Origin: Rhynchospora pubera
Lineage: Eukaryota; Streptophyta; Magnoliopsida; Poales; Cyperaceae
Reading direction: 5' to 3'
Assembly: GCA_028095005.1 (NCBI GenBank)
Contig: CM051459.1
Coordinates: forward strand, 314,652,513-314,716,512
DNA length: 64,000 nt
Shown here: in pieces, positions 45,651-58,231 of the stretch
Layout of the letters: every line of letters starts with the position of its first letter
How positions within the stretch are numbered: the stretch's first letter is position 1
Position numbers and translations under genes: made by a program
Notes under the pieces: generated by a model
Database searches by the model: none
Told to the model about the DNA's origin: nothing
The model's input: the letters and a program-made list of their open reading frames with translations, nothing else

Positions 45651-48600
45651 ACGTGACTTGGATTGTATGGCCAATCTAAAGCACCTTCGCTACTTTGAAC
45701 TCAATCACAGTAAGCTTGAGAGACTTCCTAAATCCACAACAATACTCTTCAACTTAATTGCGTTAAAATTAAGCTTTCTGAGCATCTAAAATATTTTTTA
45801 TTTTTTATTTTTTTTAGACAAGATGGATAGAGCATCTAAAAGAATTACCCAGCCACATTGGTAAGTTAGTCAACCTAAGGTTTCTTAGCATATCTACTGT
45901 TGGGATTAGAAAGTTACCTGAATCCCTTGGAAAACTTTCTAAGCTACAAATGTTGGCCTTGGGCAAATGTCCTCAAATGATGAACTTACCAATTTGCATT
46001 GGGAATCTGATTAACTTAAAGCAACTGCACATTTCAAATTTAAGATGCACAGAATTACCTGAATCTTGTTGCATGCTTCGTAATTTACAAACACTAGTCT
46101 CGGGAATCTAATTGATCTTCGGTCTATCTATGTTCTCGGTGGTTGCTTTAAAAAGTTACCAAAATCAATAAACTAGCTTTACACCAAGTGGACCCCACGC
46201 TTGAACAGTTACTTAACCAAATGGATACGGTTAGTGAACTACCGAGCAAGGTCAACGCAACTCCAATAGAAGAGGCGAATCAGGATGGTCGCGGAGAAAC
46301 ACTGAGTGGGCTTGATGAGTGGTATCTCGATGAGTACACTGAGGATGAAGAGGAGGCAGGTGTTGACCTCGCCTAATTTCACCTTATGATGCTGCTAGGA
46401 CCATTGTTTGGCTTCTTGTGGATTGCTACTAGAGCTTCCTTTTTATTATGTTGTGTTGTTTCTATTTATGAATTCTAGGCTTAAATTTTTGTTTTGGAAT
46501 GTAAGAGGATTGACCGACCAAGACAAATGTGGTGTGGTTAAAGACTTAGTCAAGGACTCAAAATGTAATATTTTTTGTTTTCAACAAACTAAGCTGCCTT
46601 CTTGTGACTTTTTTAAGGTCAAATCTGTTTGTCCCTTTCGTTTAAATGTTGACAATTTCAGAACTTTAGACTCCCAGGGAACAAGAGGGGGTTTACTAAT
46701 TGCTTGGAACACCTCATTTACTTGTTCTAACTCCTTAGCGCTTGCTTATTCTTTAACTGTTACTTTGCATATTGGGGACTTTTCTTTTCTTTTAACTTGC
46801 GTTTATGGACCTACTAACGAAAGGTTAAAAGGTACTTTTTTACAAGAATTGAGATCAATTCCTAATACGGCCAATCTCCCTTGGATAGTTTTGGGAGATT
46901 TTAATATGCTTAAGGAAGCTACTGATTCAACTTCTGCTAACTTACCTTTTACCTCCATGTTGGAGTTTAACAATTTCTTACAAGATTTGGATCTTCATGA
47001 TGTTTCCTTGATTGGACGAAGGTTTACTTGGTCGAATAAAAGACCGCTGCCAACGTTCTCCAAGCTAGATAGGGCACTAATTTCCAATAGTTGGTTGCTG
47101 CAAAATCAACGAATAACTCTATCTGACTTGTATGCCGACATCAGACCACTCACCTCTATTATTATCCATCTTACCGGAAGGTTCCTTGAGGATGCGTTCC
47201 TTTAAATTTGAGACCTTTTGGCTGCAGTTTCATGAAATTCATGACATAGTTGCAAACGCATGGAACTCAATTTCTGGTTCGGGTAACCAAGCAGTCAATT
47301 TTATCAAGAAGGTCAAAGCTACAGCTAGAGCACTTGTCCTTTGGTCAAATAATAAATTTAGGGGATTCAATAAAGCAACAGATCGAATCAAGTGGTTTGT
47401 TCGCTTGCTAGATATAGTGGAAGAAACTCGCAGGCTCACAAGCAGGGAGTTTCGACTACGAATCTCACTGAAAAAGAACTGAGGAATAAGATAGCAATTA
47501 TTAAGGAGAAATGGCGCCAACGAATGAGCATTAATTGGTTGAAACAAGGGGACTGCAATTCAAAGTTTTTCCACTCTGTTGCAGGGACGCGTAGAGCTGC
47601 TAATCGTATAAATTCACTATACTGTGATAATGCCATACTACAAGATACAAATGATATTTCTAAGGCTTTTGTCTGTTTTTACAAAAATGTTCTTGGAACA
47701 CCAGCTACTCAACCGCCTCCTTACGACCTGTATGGCAAACTAGGTCCCAGTTTGGATCTCCAATCTCTACAGGAGCCCTTCTCAATAGAAGAGATTAAGG
47801 GGATAGTTTTTTCCCTTCCATTAGGAAAAACTTCCGGCCCGGATGGACTACCGGCAGAATTTTTCACCTCATTTTGACATATTATTTAGGACGATATCGT
47901 GGGAATAATCCAAAATTTTGGCTCAGGTACGCTAGATATTTGGCGCCTAAACCAAGCCACCATCACTCTAATCCCCAAACGAAGAGATGCGAGTGAAATT
48001 AGTCACTATCGTCCGATCAGTGTGATCAACACTATTGTCAAAATTATTTCCAAGATCCTGGCAGATAGGCTACAACCGTATATAACGTTACTTGTAAGCC
48101 CATTTCAAACGGCATTTACAAAGGGAAGATCAATTACAGACTCTTTCATGATCGCTCGGGAGACGGTCTCTTTTTTTTAAAAAAAGAAAGTTCCAGCAAT
48201 ACTTTATAAAGTTGATTTTGCTAAAGCTTTTGATTCAGTCTTTTGGGGTTTCTTGATTAATATTTTGGTCGAGCGTGGGTTTCCTCCAGGTTGGATTAAC
48301 TGGATCCTAAACCTTCTGAAATCCTCTTCCTCTTCCTTGAGGATTAATGGTACGATTTCTGAAACTTTCATGCACCGCAAAGGATTAAGACAGGGAGATC
48401 CCCTTTCACCTCTTTTATTTATCCTAGTTGCGGATGCACTACAAGCATTCCTTACAAATGCTCGTAGCATGATGACGGGTCATGTAATTGTTGCTCCAAA
48501 AGCTCTGCAATTTGCAGATGATACCATCATCATCATGGAAGCACATCCAAGAAATATACAGGTCACAATGACTGTCATTTCTTACTTTGTAAAATTGTCT

Positions 48601-51590
48601 GACCTCCATATAAATGATGATAAATCAGTTTTTATACCAATTTCTATGGCTAAATCGGACATTCCCTTAGTACAATCTATACTTCGTTGTCCACGAGTAG
48701 GCTTTCCAATCACTTACTTAGGGTTACCTCTTTCAGTGAGGAGGCTAAAAAAAATTAAAGCAGTTATTTCAGCGTTACCTTTTCATTTCATGCAAGTCAT
48801 CAAATTGCCAACATGGCTTATCAATCAGATAGACAGAGTAAACCGAAGTTTCCTATGGAAGGGATCGGATGTTTGTCATGGTGGACATTGCCTTGTTAAT
48901 TGGGAAAAATGTTGTCTTCCTAAAATAAATGGGGGTCTTGGCATTTTACATTTACCCTCACAAAACATTGCTTTGCTTTCTAAATGGCTTTGGAAGTTGC
49001 AGGCGGAAGCGGACTCAGTTTGGACAAAAACTATACATGATCTGTACGACACAACTAACTTGCAGTTGCTTGCCGAGCTGGATTGCACTTCGTATGGCCT
49101 TAAGGATGCCTTACAGGGTTTGCACGTTGTATTGGCATCAACCAACATTTCTGATAATGGAGATAGCATTAATTCGAAATGGACTGCGGATGGGGCCTTC
49201 ACAACTAAGAGCACTTACATGCTCCTGAGAGATCCTGGAGTACGTTCAACATTTCAGTGTTGGATTTGGAAGATACATGCACCGCCTAAAACAAAATTAT
49301 TTTGCTGGTTACTTCTCATGAATAGGCTGCTAACCCAGGAGAATTTGGAGAAAAGACGGTGGCCTTCGATACAACACTGTGTCTTATGCAACAACTCGGA
49401 TAAAGAAACAACTCGACATCTTTTTCTGCATTGTGCGTTTGCAAGGGATTCATTGGAAAGCACAATAGGGAATGGGCTGATAATACACCAAGCTGATGAA
49501 GTCATTAATTTTTGGGATAGGAATAAAACAATACTTCTTAACAAGTCAAGTCTATGGCTGGCAGCTATGTGGAGAATATGGAAGGATCAAAACCTCTGTA
49601 TCTTTGAAGGGAAGAGACCGAATGCACATACCTCCATTAGAAGGATCATCCAGGACTCTATTCTTTGGAAAACTTACGACAGATGATATTAGTTTGTTTG
49701 TAGGATTAAACTGTTTTAGATTGTAATTTCATTTTTTCTTTTTGACCGATTTTTGTACATATCTTTTTATTTAATGAAAATCTTGTAGGGTTAACCCTAC
49801 CCTCAAAAAAAATAAACTAGCTTTACAACCTGGATGTTCTTGAGTTGAGTACCAGTGGCTCTCTTTTTGGGTGGTTATGTGAACTCAAAGACCTCCTAAA
49901 TAGGCCGTCATTAAATATTTGCATCGAAAATAGACAAGAAATTGATCTTGACAAGTATTCCACTTATGCGCTGTGGTCAAGTGGGATGTTGCCATCTCAC
50001 TATTTTGCACCTGGGGACTTACATCAGAATCTCGATATATGCAACAGATACATCAAATCTAAAAGTTTCCTCGAGTCTCTGCAAACACTCAATCACCTCA
50101 CTGAGTTAAAAGTAAATGGATATGAAGGAATTGGATATCCAACGTGGTTTAGGTTCAACAGTAGAGTAGCCATTTTTATGCAGTGTTATCTTAAAAAAGG
50201 CAAATTCTTTGAAGACTTCGGAGAGTTAACCTCACTCAAGTCACTTACTCTGATTGGAGGAACTTTAGGGGATGACTTTTTTCAAACTATTAACATTCTT
50301 GATTCCAAGGTGATTTTTCCAGCGTTAGAGGAGATAAAGTTAACAGATATGCTCGAGGGGAATCTTCCAATTGGAGAACAAGATAGGGATATTCCAGTAT
50401 TGCACACTCTTAAAATTAACAATTGTCCTAATATGAGTTCAATGCTCAACTTTAATTCTGTGAGAAGGCTAGAAATAACCAAATGTTCAATTTCAAGGCT
50501 CGAGCTCAACAAGTTGCATTGGTCACTACTTGAGAGTCTCCACATCGAAGAATGCTTACAGTTCACTTCACTTCTAGGATTGAAAAGCCTTAGTTCCCTC
50601 CAAACATTATACGTGGTGCGATGTCCTTGGCTTGAGCAGTTCGCTTATCCGATGATACTAAATCTGCCTCTGTCCATAGAAATTGTTGAGTGCCCTTTCC
50701 TCAAAAGCTGGTGTGAATGTCAGCAATTGTACTACACGGAGGTATCTAATTATTGCAATTTTTTAATTTTCTAATTTTGAAGAAAAATTATTTGGGAAGA
50801 ATTTTTTTTTTCCCATACTTATGTAAGTATTTGCTTAATGTATCAGAATTTGTGTTGCAAAACTCTAGCTACCTCTGGGATCCGGAATATAATGAAGCAA
50901 GGGGATCAGGAATTTTTGCTTGAGCATCTTCTCATCGAGAACTCTATAGAACAAAGTCTGGCATTCCATAAAGGTCTCTGTAATCTAGTTAGGCTAGAGA
51001 TAAAGAGATGCTGGAAGCTAAATACCCTCAAGGGCCTCTGTGAACTCAAGTGGCTTAGAATATTAGTTTTATGGGATTGCCCCTTTCTTGAACTGGAAGA
51101 TGCTGATGATGAGGATGGTAGTTATCTACCACCATTTCTCACGTCATTGGATGCTCATGGCTGTCAACGAATGCTTTCTCTTGATTTATTACAGCTTAAA
51201 CATTCATCATTCTTAACAGAGCTAGAGGTTTCAAATTGTAAGCAGCTAATGTACATTGGAGGCCTTGCAAACCTGATTGCACTCGATACCTTAATTAGCA
51301 ATTATCCAATGCCCCCAGCTTCAACTTGAGCTTTTGTCTGTTGTGCCTGCCTGTGTGGTTATTTCTGGATACCCTAGGTTAAAGGCTTGGTGCCACATGC
51401 ATTCTATTGAACCTCTTGGTAATTAATATTAAAATTATTCTCTTCTCATGACAAGTAACAATTATTATAAATCAGTGTCATCCTGAATTTACAATAATAA
51501 TATTAAAATTAGATATTTTGAGACTTGTGAAATTGTGCAGATTAGGAGATGGAGTAAGTCACCTAATGAATCTTATGCCTGGAGTTAGGG
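45575..51590 (+). pseudogene. NLR pseudogene, LRR region only, split by a LINE
   Basis: Before the LINE: NLSTNKNLRVLKL, ANLKHLRYFELNHSKLERLP, HIGKLVNLRFLSI, ESLGKLSKLQMLALGKCPQM and CMLRNLQTL. After it: ELSTSGSLFGWLCELKDL, LNHLTELKVNGYEGIGYPTW, FPALEEIKLTDM, SLLESLHIEECLQF, SLQTLYVVRCPWLEQF, a probable intron at about 50741-50845, NLVRLEIKRCWKLNTLKGLC, SFLTELEVSNCKQL, and, after a frameshift near 51320, SGYPRLKAWC. This is the LRR half of a plant non-TIR NLR. The coiled-coil and NB-ARC parts are absent: a Nudix pseudogene exon sits immediately upstream. Stops, frameshifts and the LINE make it non-functional. Confidence 0.88.
46184..49810 (+). mobile_element. L1-clade LINE, 5'-truncated, 17-bp target duplication
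   Basis: Target duplication AATAAACTAGCTTTACA at 46167-46183 and 49811-49827, with a short A-rich tail. At the left is the tail of a probable ORF1 (46188-46376, acidic end DEWYLDEYTEDEEEAG). The ORF2 endonuclease is FLFWNVRGLTDQDKCG, VYGPTNERLKG, WIVLGDFNM, then SDHSPL in another frame. The RT has FSLPLGKTSGPDGLPAEFF, HYRPISVINTIVKIISK, GLRQGDPLSPLLFILVADAL and FADD in place of the usual YADD. The zf-RVT tail is TKLFCWLLLMNRLLTQEN, HCVLCNNSDKETTRHLFLHC. At least four frameshifts or stops (near 47130, 47440, 47875, 48180) make it inactive. Confidence 0.95.
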
Positions 51591-51599
51591 AAGGATGTG

Positions 51600-54082
51600 T
51601 ACCTGCAGCCCAACTTGTATGTCCCGTCAACTAAATTGTTATCTTTTCGCTTACATCTCTATAGGTATGACATAGCTTTCATAATTAATGTTTTTGGATA
51701 TTCCTCATGAATTGAATTTGTTTTTGATGATCTTCATACACTTCAAATTGAGTTCATATTGACTCAAAGAAGGATGTTCTGCAGATGACAATGGCAGGAA
51801 AGAAAATTATAAAATCATGCTTGTAGAAAAGTTTCAGACATTTTTCATTGCTCCAATACAGTAATGCAAAGAGTGGCTCGTTCATCAACTCAAGTGAATA
51901 ACATATATGTACCATACTTAGTTCTGGAACAACGTATTAGTACAATAGTCAGTACTAATACAGCTTACGTACCAGTACCATAGGGATCCATGTTTAAAGT
52001 AAACCTCACGGTATGTTGAAGTATATAAGACTCGCTATTTTAAAAATTCCATTCGACTGAGAGAATATAGAAAAATATAATAAGAAGAAAAATAAAGAAA
52101 GAGAAAACATCATCATCTGTTGAGCTTAGACTACGACCGGGCCATCCCTTACCAGATGCACAAAGGGACCTTTCAAAAGTTTGTGCACGCATGCAGAATT
52201 GTTTGTATATGACTGCATTAACATCCCATTGCACTTTTTAAGAAAATTAGTAACAGATGCTATGTTGAAACTTTGGAATAAAGCATCAGATTACACTCTG
52301 ATTTCCCACCATATCATTCTGTGAAAAACCGTTTTTCTATTATAACATGTTGAAACCAGCCTATAACAGCTTATTTTGTTTTGGGAAATTAGGACCAAAA
52401 TAAATTTTCCAGTATAAAGAGGTCAAATGAAAATTCAAACTAAAAAAAAAATAATAATAATAAATAAAAGAAAAAGAAAAAAAAGAGCTGACGTGCCTTT
52501 TGCAGAAAGCCAGTGGAGATGCCACGTGATTTTATGTGATATTGTTTGTAACTATTCGTGTAAAATGAGTAAGACTGTACAATAAATCAAACCAACATGA
52601 TATGCCACATGATTACTACATGACACAAAAAAATAAAAAAATTTGCCTCTATTATTATATATAAATTTGTAGATGAACAATAAATACTCATTTGGCCTTT
52701 AATATTAATATGTATGATGATGAGAAAAATACAGATCTTCTGCAAGATGGGAACCTTATTATAATCTCATTGGTTTGTATTTTGGAAAGATAATCTGAAG
52801 CAAGCAGTGAGATGATAACACCAGCACTGACAGAATTACCCCTGCATCTCACATGGAGTGCCTCCGATGCAGGAAGCCAGGAAGGAAGGGAACCTAATTT
52901 GTTGGACGTTGATAGAAGACATAATTTGTTGCATCTCACAAGCTGTAGTTATATTGTATGAAGGATTAATCAGCAATATTTTTGGAACATTTACATTCGC
53001 TTTTGGTATATGGACTTTGTAGTTGTAGATAATAATGTGGCACTGGTGAAGTGGTGATGTCAGATGGGCATCACCGGTGCCAATGTTTGTTGGTTTGTTG
53101 ATATAGCTGTGATTAGATTATAATCTTGCTTCTAATCTGTTAAAACAGTTTGCTTCTATTTTTCATCGAAGGGGAGGATTATCTGATTGTTGTCCACAAA
53201 AAAAAGGATTATCTGCTTGTTGTCCACAAAAAAATTTAAAAAAGAAAAGAAAAAGAAAAATTCTTGTGCAAAGCACAATTTTGTAGGAGAGTTTTTATAA
53301 TTTTTTGTTACTCCCTTTTCATTTAGTACCAAAATAGATAGAATTCTTTTCTTATGTATGACCCAAATTTTAGAAAGACAGCAAAAATATCGTTCTTTAT
53401 AAACAAAAAGAAAAATCACAATACTCTGCATGATATTTGGAACACATACGTGTTGAACACTTGCTGTTTTGGCATCTGCGATTAAAGCTCTAATGCCTAT
53501 ACACTCAGAAACAATATTGAATACGTGCATTCAAATTTAAGCGTAGATTTGCCAATCTTTTGGAAACAAGGATGCCGGTTATCAAAATCCGGGTGAAGCA
53601 AAACAATTCACACAAGTACATAACAGTACCTGAGCGGCTGAGCCAGACATTTTTTCCAATAGGGGTCATTAAAATAATTAAATAATTAATTTATAAAAAA
53701 TAATAATAGAAATATCACATCAAAAGTATAGAACTTTAATTGTAGAGTTCAATAATAGAATTATATTCAAATTTTGATGGGGTTCAAATACATAATTTAG
53801 GATAAAAATGATATGTTTAACTACAAAATGCATGCAAAATAATGAATTGAATATAAAAAAAAAAAAGGTGATAGTGCACCCCCTCTTTAATACACTAGAT
53901 CCGTCCTTGAGTACAAAGCACTATACTCAGGAAGAACAAAACAGGTAATTGAATTGAAATTCTCTTCTTAGTTGTTAACCAATGGTGCAAACCTACAATG
54001 GACACTTGCAACAACCAAAATCCTCATATATTATTAGATAAAAATTGCATATAATGTTTAGAATGTTAATTCTGTAATTCGG
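51600..54082. other. Intergenic, no gene supported
   Basis: AT-rich with simple repeats (for example near 52441-52480). From about 53905 the sequence is the 3' flank of the Nudix gene, similar to 39943-40133. Confidence 0.45.
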
Positions 54083-55848
54083 TTAACGGCATGGTCCCAG
54101 GAGTTTCTCTATTTTCTGGAAGATTGAATTCCAATAGCCTGGATGCTGCTCTTGAAAGGAAGGCGACCTTTGGTAAACAACTGATGCAGCACGGATCAAG
54201 ATACCAGCAGTTAATCCCCAAATCAAGTACTTTATGTCATCTTTTGTGTAATCAAAAAAATGCAGGAGGTACTTAATTCCCTGCCATTCCCGATCTTCAG
54301 CTCTCCTGTTCTCATCCTAAAATAATTATGAGAATTAGAAGAAGCATAACATCATGTCAAATGCAGGAGTAGTACTTTTGAGCTCCACATTGGTTCTTCC
54401 TTTTATAAAAATTAAGTAAATAAAATAAAACTAGAAAATATTGGATTCAGAGGAAACTAAAACAATGTTGACTATTTTATTGTATGTACCTTTAAAAACA
54501 TCTCCAAGGGCACATCAAATATTTCTTCAACTTCATCTGGGTTCAAAACAGGCTTGAATGCATCCTTATCATTGAAAATGCAAACTACAGGTACCACTCT
54601 AAGAAGACTCTATCAAAAGGAATTAAGTATAAAGTTAATATACCTTCTTAATTTCTCATAGAACAATATAAAAAATCAAATATCAAATCCAATCACCATT
54701 TAACTCACTGAGGTTATGGATACTTAGTCAAGCATAAGAACAAAACTTAACAATGTAGGTAAAGGCATACAAAAGTTGTACATAAGCTTTTTTTAAAATG
54801 AAATACTAAATTTAAAGTATTAACAGCCAGAGTACTAAGAAATTACTACCTTTGTAAAGATGGGTTCAAGAACAGTAACCACAGAAACGAGATTAGGCTG
54901 AAGTCCAATCTCCTCTTTAGCCTCTCTTACTGCTGTTTCCATCTCATCTTTATCTCCTTCTTCGGTTTTTCCTCCTGGCAACGACACCTCACCTAAATTA
55001 ACAAGACCTTATTAAATCATAGGAATAACTATCAATATAGAGAATATGAAAAATACAATCATGCTCTTAGAAAAGTATGAATTAACCACATACCTACATT
55101 AATTACGAACAAATTTCCAAGGCATATCTTTCTTTATTTAAAATGAGGTGAACACTATCACCCCACCTGTTTTTAAGATGAAAATTTATACACAGGCATT
55201 GCTTAGTTTATGCAAATCATAATAAAGATTTATCAATTGAACAGCTGGTATCAAACACTGCCTGATTATATCACACCAATTGGTTTGTTCAGAGGTTATT
55301 ACAATAAAATAGCTAATTTTGATTAAGAGATGCACTAAATTATGTTCTAAATTACCCATACATGACAAATTGATTCCAACTTTCATAAGACATTGTCACT
55401 AAATTGCAATTCTACATAGTTACAATGTTTAACGTGCTTTTCAGAAATTACAAAGATTAACTGGGTTAGAACATGTAAAAAGATACCACCAATTTAAGGT
55501 ATAGTTACTGCTTATAAATAGCACGTGGGATTTACACCAATTCGTTTATGATTTCTTCTTTTTCTTCTTACCAGGGGAAGTGTGGAGGTTGGAAGAGCGC
55601 TTGGTGAGAATGACGCGCAGATCTCCACTGGAATCCTCAAAAAGACAGATCAGAACAGCTGCTGTCTTAAAAGGGATCCGACCAGGACGGGAGAGAGAAG
55701 ACGGCGCCACCTCCTTGCGACCATCATCGACCTCCGATTCCTCATTTGGGAAATCGAGGGGACAAATAGGAGCCTTGTACAAGCGGAGCTGCTTGGCGAG
55801 ATGGGCGAGGCGGAGCGATTTGAAGGGAGAGGTTGGAGAGGTCTCCAT
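54083..55848 (-). CDS. NUDT15-like: Nudix CoA pyrophosphatase (NUDT15/22-like), second intact gene
   Basis: Four minus-strand exons, 55848-55572, 54992-54850, 54609-54490 and 54316-54083, with GT-AG borders and the same phases as the 27.5-kb gene, giving 257 aa. The CoA motif LTKRSSNLHTSPGE crosses intron 1 and precedes GGKTEEGDKDEMETAVREAK then EEIGL (residues 100-123). Glu116, Glu119 and Glu120 are the expected metal ligands. It ends YLIWGLTAGILIRAASVVYQ and a distinct tail (QEQHPGYWNSIFQKIEKLLG). The usual motif reads S-x-H-S-G; here it is H-T-S-P-G, so the loop is altered. The N-terminus (METSPTSPFKSLRLAHLAKQ) is shorter than in the other gene. A broken duplicate lies at 40-45 kb. Confidence 0.93.
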
Positions 55849-55919
55849 GACGTGAGATCGGAGGAGGAGAAGCGATCTGAAACCAAACCATGGCGACCAA
55901 GTAATTAATTAATGGCGTG

Positions 55920-55920
<1 letters not shown>

Positions 55921-55951
<31 letters not shown>
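55921..55951. repeat. (TG)n microsatellite upstream of the Nudix gene
   Basis: About 15 uninterrupted TG units, 75 bp upstream of the start codon of the minus-strand Nudix gene, so in its leader or promoter. Confidence 0.95.
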
Positions 55952-55954
<3 letters not shown>

Positions 55955-56748
55955 ATTCAAAGCGAGCTGGTGTTTGGTGTTTTGCACATTCGTAATTAGT
56001 TGCTTACCAACCACACTCTTTCTGGAAGGAAGAAATCAAGAAAGGGAGGAGATGTAGGTTGATTAGTTTTCCTCTGCAATTGATGGAGTTTCTTAGATGA
56101 TTCGTGAAATCAGGACCTTTAGATCTACATCAGAGGATTCAACATCCGACGACTTAAAATCAAAGTAAGTAACTATCTGAGGAATGAACGGTCCAGATTT
56201 GTTGAAACTAATAAATTGTTCGGTAGTGGTGGAGAGGATTGAGGAGTCGATGGAATTGGTAGGTTTTGATTGATGCAGCTGGCGACTTGGCGAGCAGTAG
56301 TCATGATTGTTTGGGCCGGATGATTGTTTAATGTGATGCAAAGTGCGAACCAACTGGGCCGTATGTTTTAATACTAAGTTCAAGTAAATGTCAAATAAAA
56401 TTTTCTTATATAATATCAAAAGTCATAGTCTATTTCCATTAGTGCACAAAATTTGAACTAGTCAAGAACTTTTTCAACTTATTAAAATAATTAAAATTAA
56501 ATTGGTTAATCAAATAACTAACTACGAATCGATCGAACTCAATTTGAGTTTGTCTCTTTTTTATTCTACAGGTATCAACCTCAGGGCACCTCACGTCGAC
56601 ATTTGTCTGCTGCTTATTGCTCTGATTACTACTTAATTTTCTCGGTTATTGTTTAATTATTTGAATTTATTATGAGTTAATGTAAACTATTCTAATCTAT
56701 TTTGGAAATCACGATCTTGTTGCTTAGATGATTTGGGCAAAACAGTTT
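55955..56748. other. Nudix upstream region and intergenic
   Basis: No recognised gene or element. Confidence 0.4.
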
Positions 56749-57816
56749 GGGCTCGTTTGGTAGTGCCAAGTTTAACTTGACTTTTGGGTCAACGAGCTAA
56801 CCTACATGACTTGCATCGCCAAACAACTTTGGGGTCAACGGGATTACCACTACCTTTCTAACTTGACCATATATTTAAGCTTTTCTCAAACACCAAAAAA
56901 AAATTTATATCGTATCTAAAGAGAAAAACCTTGAGAAGAAACTTTAAAATTTGAAATTTCAAAATTTCAAATTTCAAAATTTCAAATTTCAAATTTAAAA
57001 TTTCAATTTTCAAATTTTCAAATTTTCAAATTTGAAAATTTAAAATTTCAATTTTCATCTTTTAAAAATTTTTAAAATTTCAAATTTTGAAAATATCAAG
57101 ATTTAAAATTTTTTAATTCTAAAATGTCTAGATTAAAATGAATGTTACAGTTGAATGCATTTACTTTGATCACTAACTTTTAACCTATCATGCCAAACAA
57201 CAATTACTAACTTTTATTAACTTAAACCTCAAACACTAATCCCAAAATGCTAACTTTAACCCTTGATCCAACTAAACTTTGATGTTGCCAAACGACCCCC
57301 ATAAGTTTAGTTTGACTCCTGAGTCAACAAGCTAACCTACGGACCTCGCATTTTCAAACAACTTTGGGGTCAACAGGATTAGCACTACCTCCCTAACTTG
57401 ATCATTCCATATTTGAGCAATCCTCAAACACAAAAAAAAAATTATACTGTATTTGAAGAGAAAATCTTGAGAAGAAATCTTAAAATTTTAAATTTTCAAA
57501 TTTTCAAACTTCAAATTTCAAAATTTAAATTTTCAAATTTCAACTTTTAAAAATTTTAAATTTTTTTAATTTCAACTTTTAAAATTTTTTAAATATCAAG
57601 ATTTAAAATTTTCGAATTCTAAAAATGCCTAGATTAAAATGAATGTTATAAGTGAATGCATTCGCTTTAATCACTAACTTTAACCTATCGTGCCAAATAA
57701 CAATTACTAACTTTAAGTTAATACTAACTTTTATTAACTTTAACCTCAAACACTAATCCTAAAATACTAACTTTAATCTTTGATCTCACTAAACTTTGAT
57801 ATTGGCAAACGTGCCC
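56749..57816. mobile_element. Two tandem copies of a TIR element
   Basis: Copy 1 runs from GGGCTCGTTTGGTAGTGCCA to GTTGCCAAACGACCCCC (56749-57300) and copy 2 from 57301 to GGCAAACGTGCCC (57816). Both contain GGGTCAACGGGATTA-like text, a TTGAGAAGAAA motif, a long run of AAATTTCAAATTT units and CACTAACTTTAACCTATC. The ends are inverted (TCGTTTGG / CCAAACGA). Superfamily unclear. No coding capacity. Confidence 0.75.
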
Positions 57817-58071
57817 TTAACCTTTGCTTCGCTGAAATACTATGTTTAGTTTGGAAAGTTAGCAGTGAGGGTTTCTTGGGGCGGTAGTGTGTCATTCATT
57901 ATGCTGTTAGTTTCTTTTGTAGACTTTACTACCAGATTCTACTATTGTTTTGGTAGGTCTTTGTTATTTTGGCATTAATAAATGTAAGCAATCCTGTCTT
58001 AGGGTGCACTGGGCAACAACTAACAAGTGTTCGACACCAAAGATGACATTTGTACCTCTGGGACTATTTGA

Positions 58072-58228
58072 GGCTCCGTTTGGATTGATTAGGAAGAAGG
58101 AATATGAGAAGAAAGAAGAAAAAAATTATTATAAACAATTCAAACTCTTCACAAATTTACACACTTCCCAATACTTCTTCCCACTTCTTTCCTTCTTCTC
58201 TTCTTCTCACACCTATCCAAACGGAGCC
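58072..58228. mobile_element. Tourist-like MITE
   Basis: 157 bp, TIRs GGCTCCGTTTGGATTGATT / CTATCCAAACGGAGCC, TSD TGA (58069-58071, 58229-58231). The core (AAACAATTCAAACTCTTCAC, ACACTTCCCAATACTTCTTC) is nearly identical to the 12978 and 18291 copies. Confidence 0.92.
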
Positions 58229-58231
58229 TGA

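Noticed and set aside
46408..49686. An active autonomous LINE
   Set aside because: ORF1 is essentially missing and ORF2 needs at least four corrections.
45575..51590. A functional NLR resistance gene
   Set aside because: No NB-ARC or N-terminal domain, several stops and frameshifts, and a 3.6-kb LINE in the middle.
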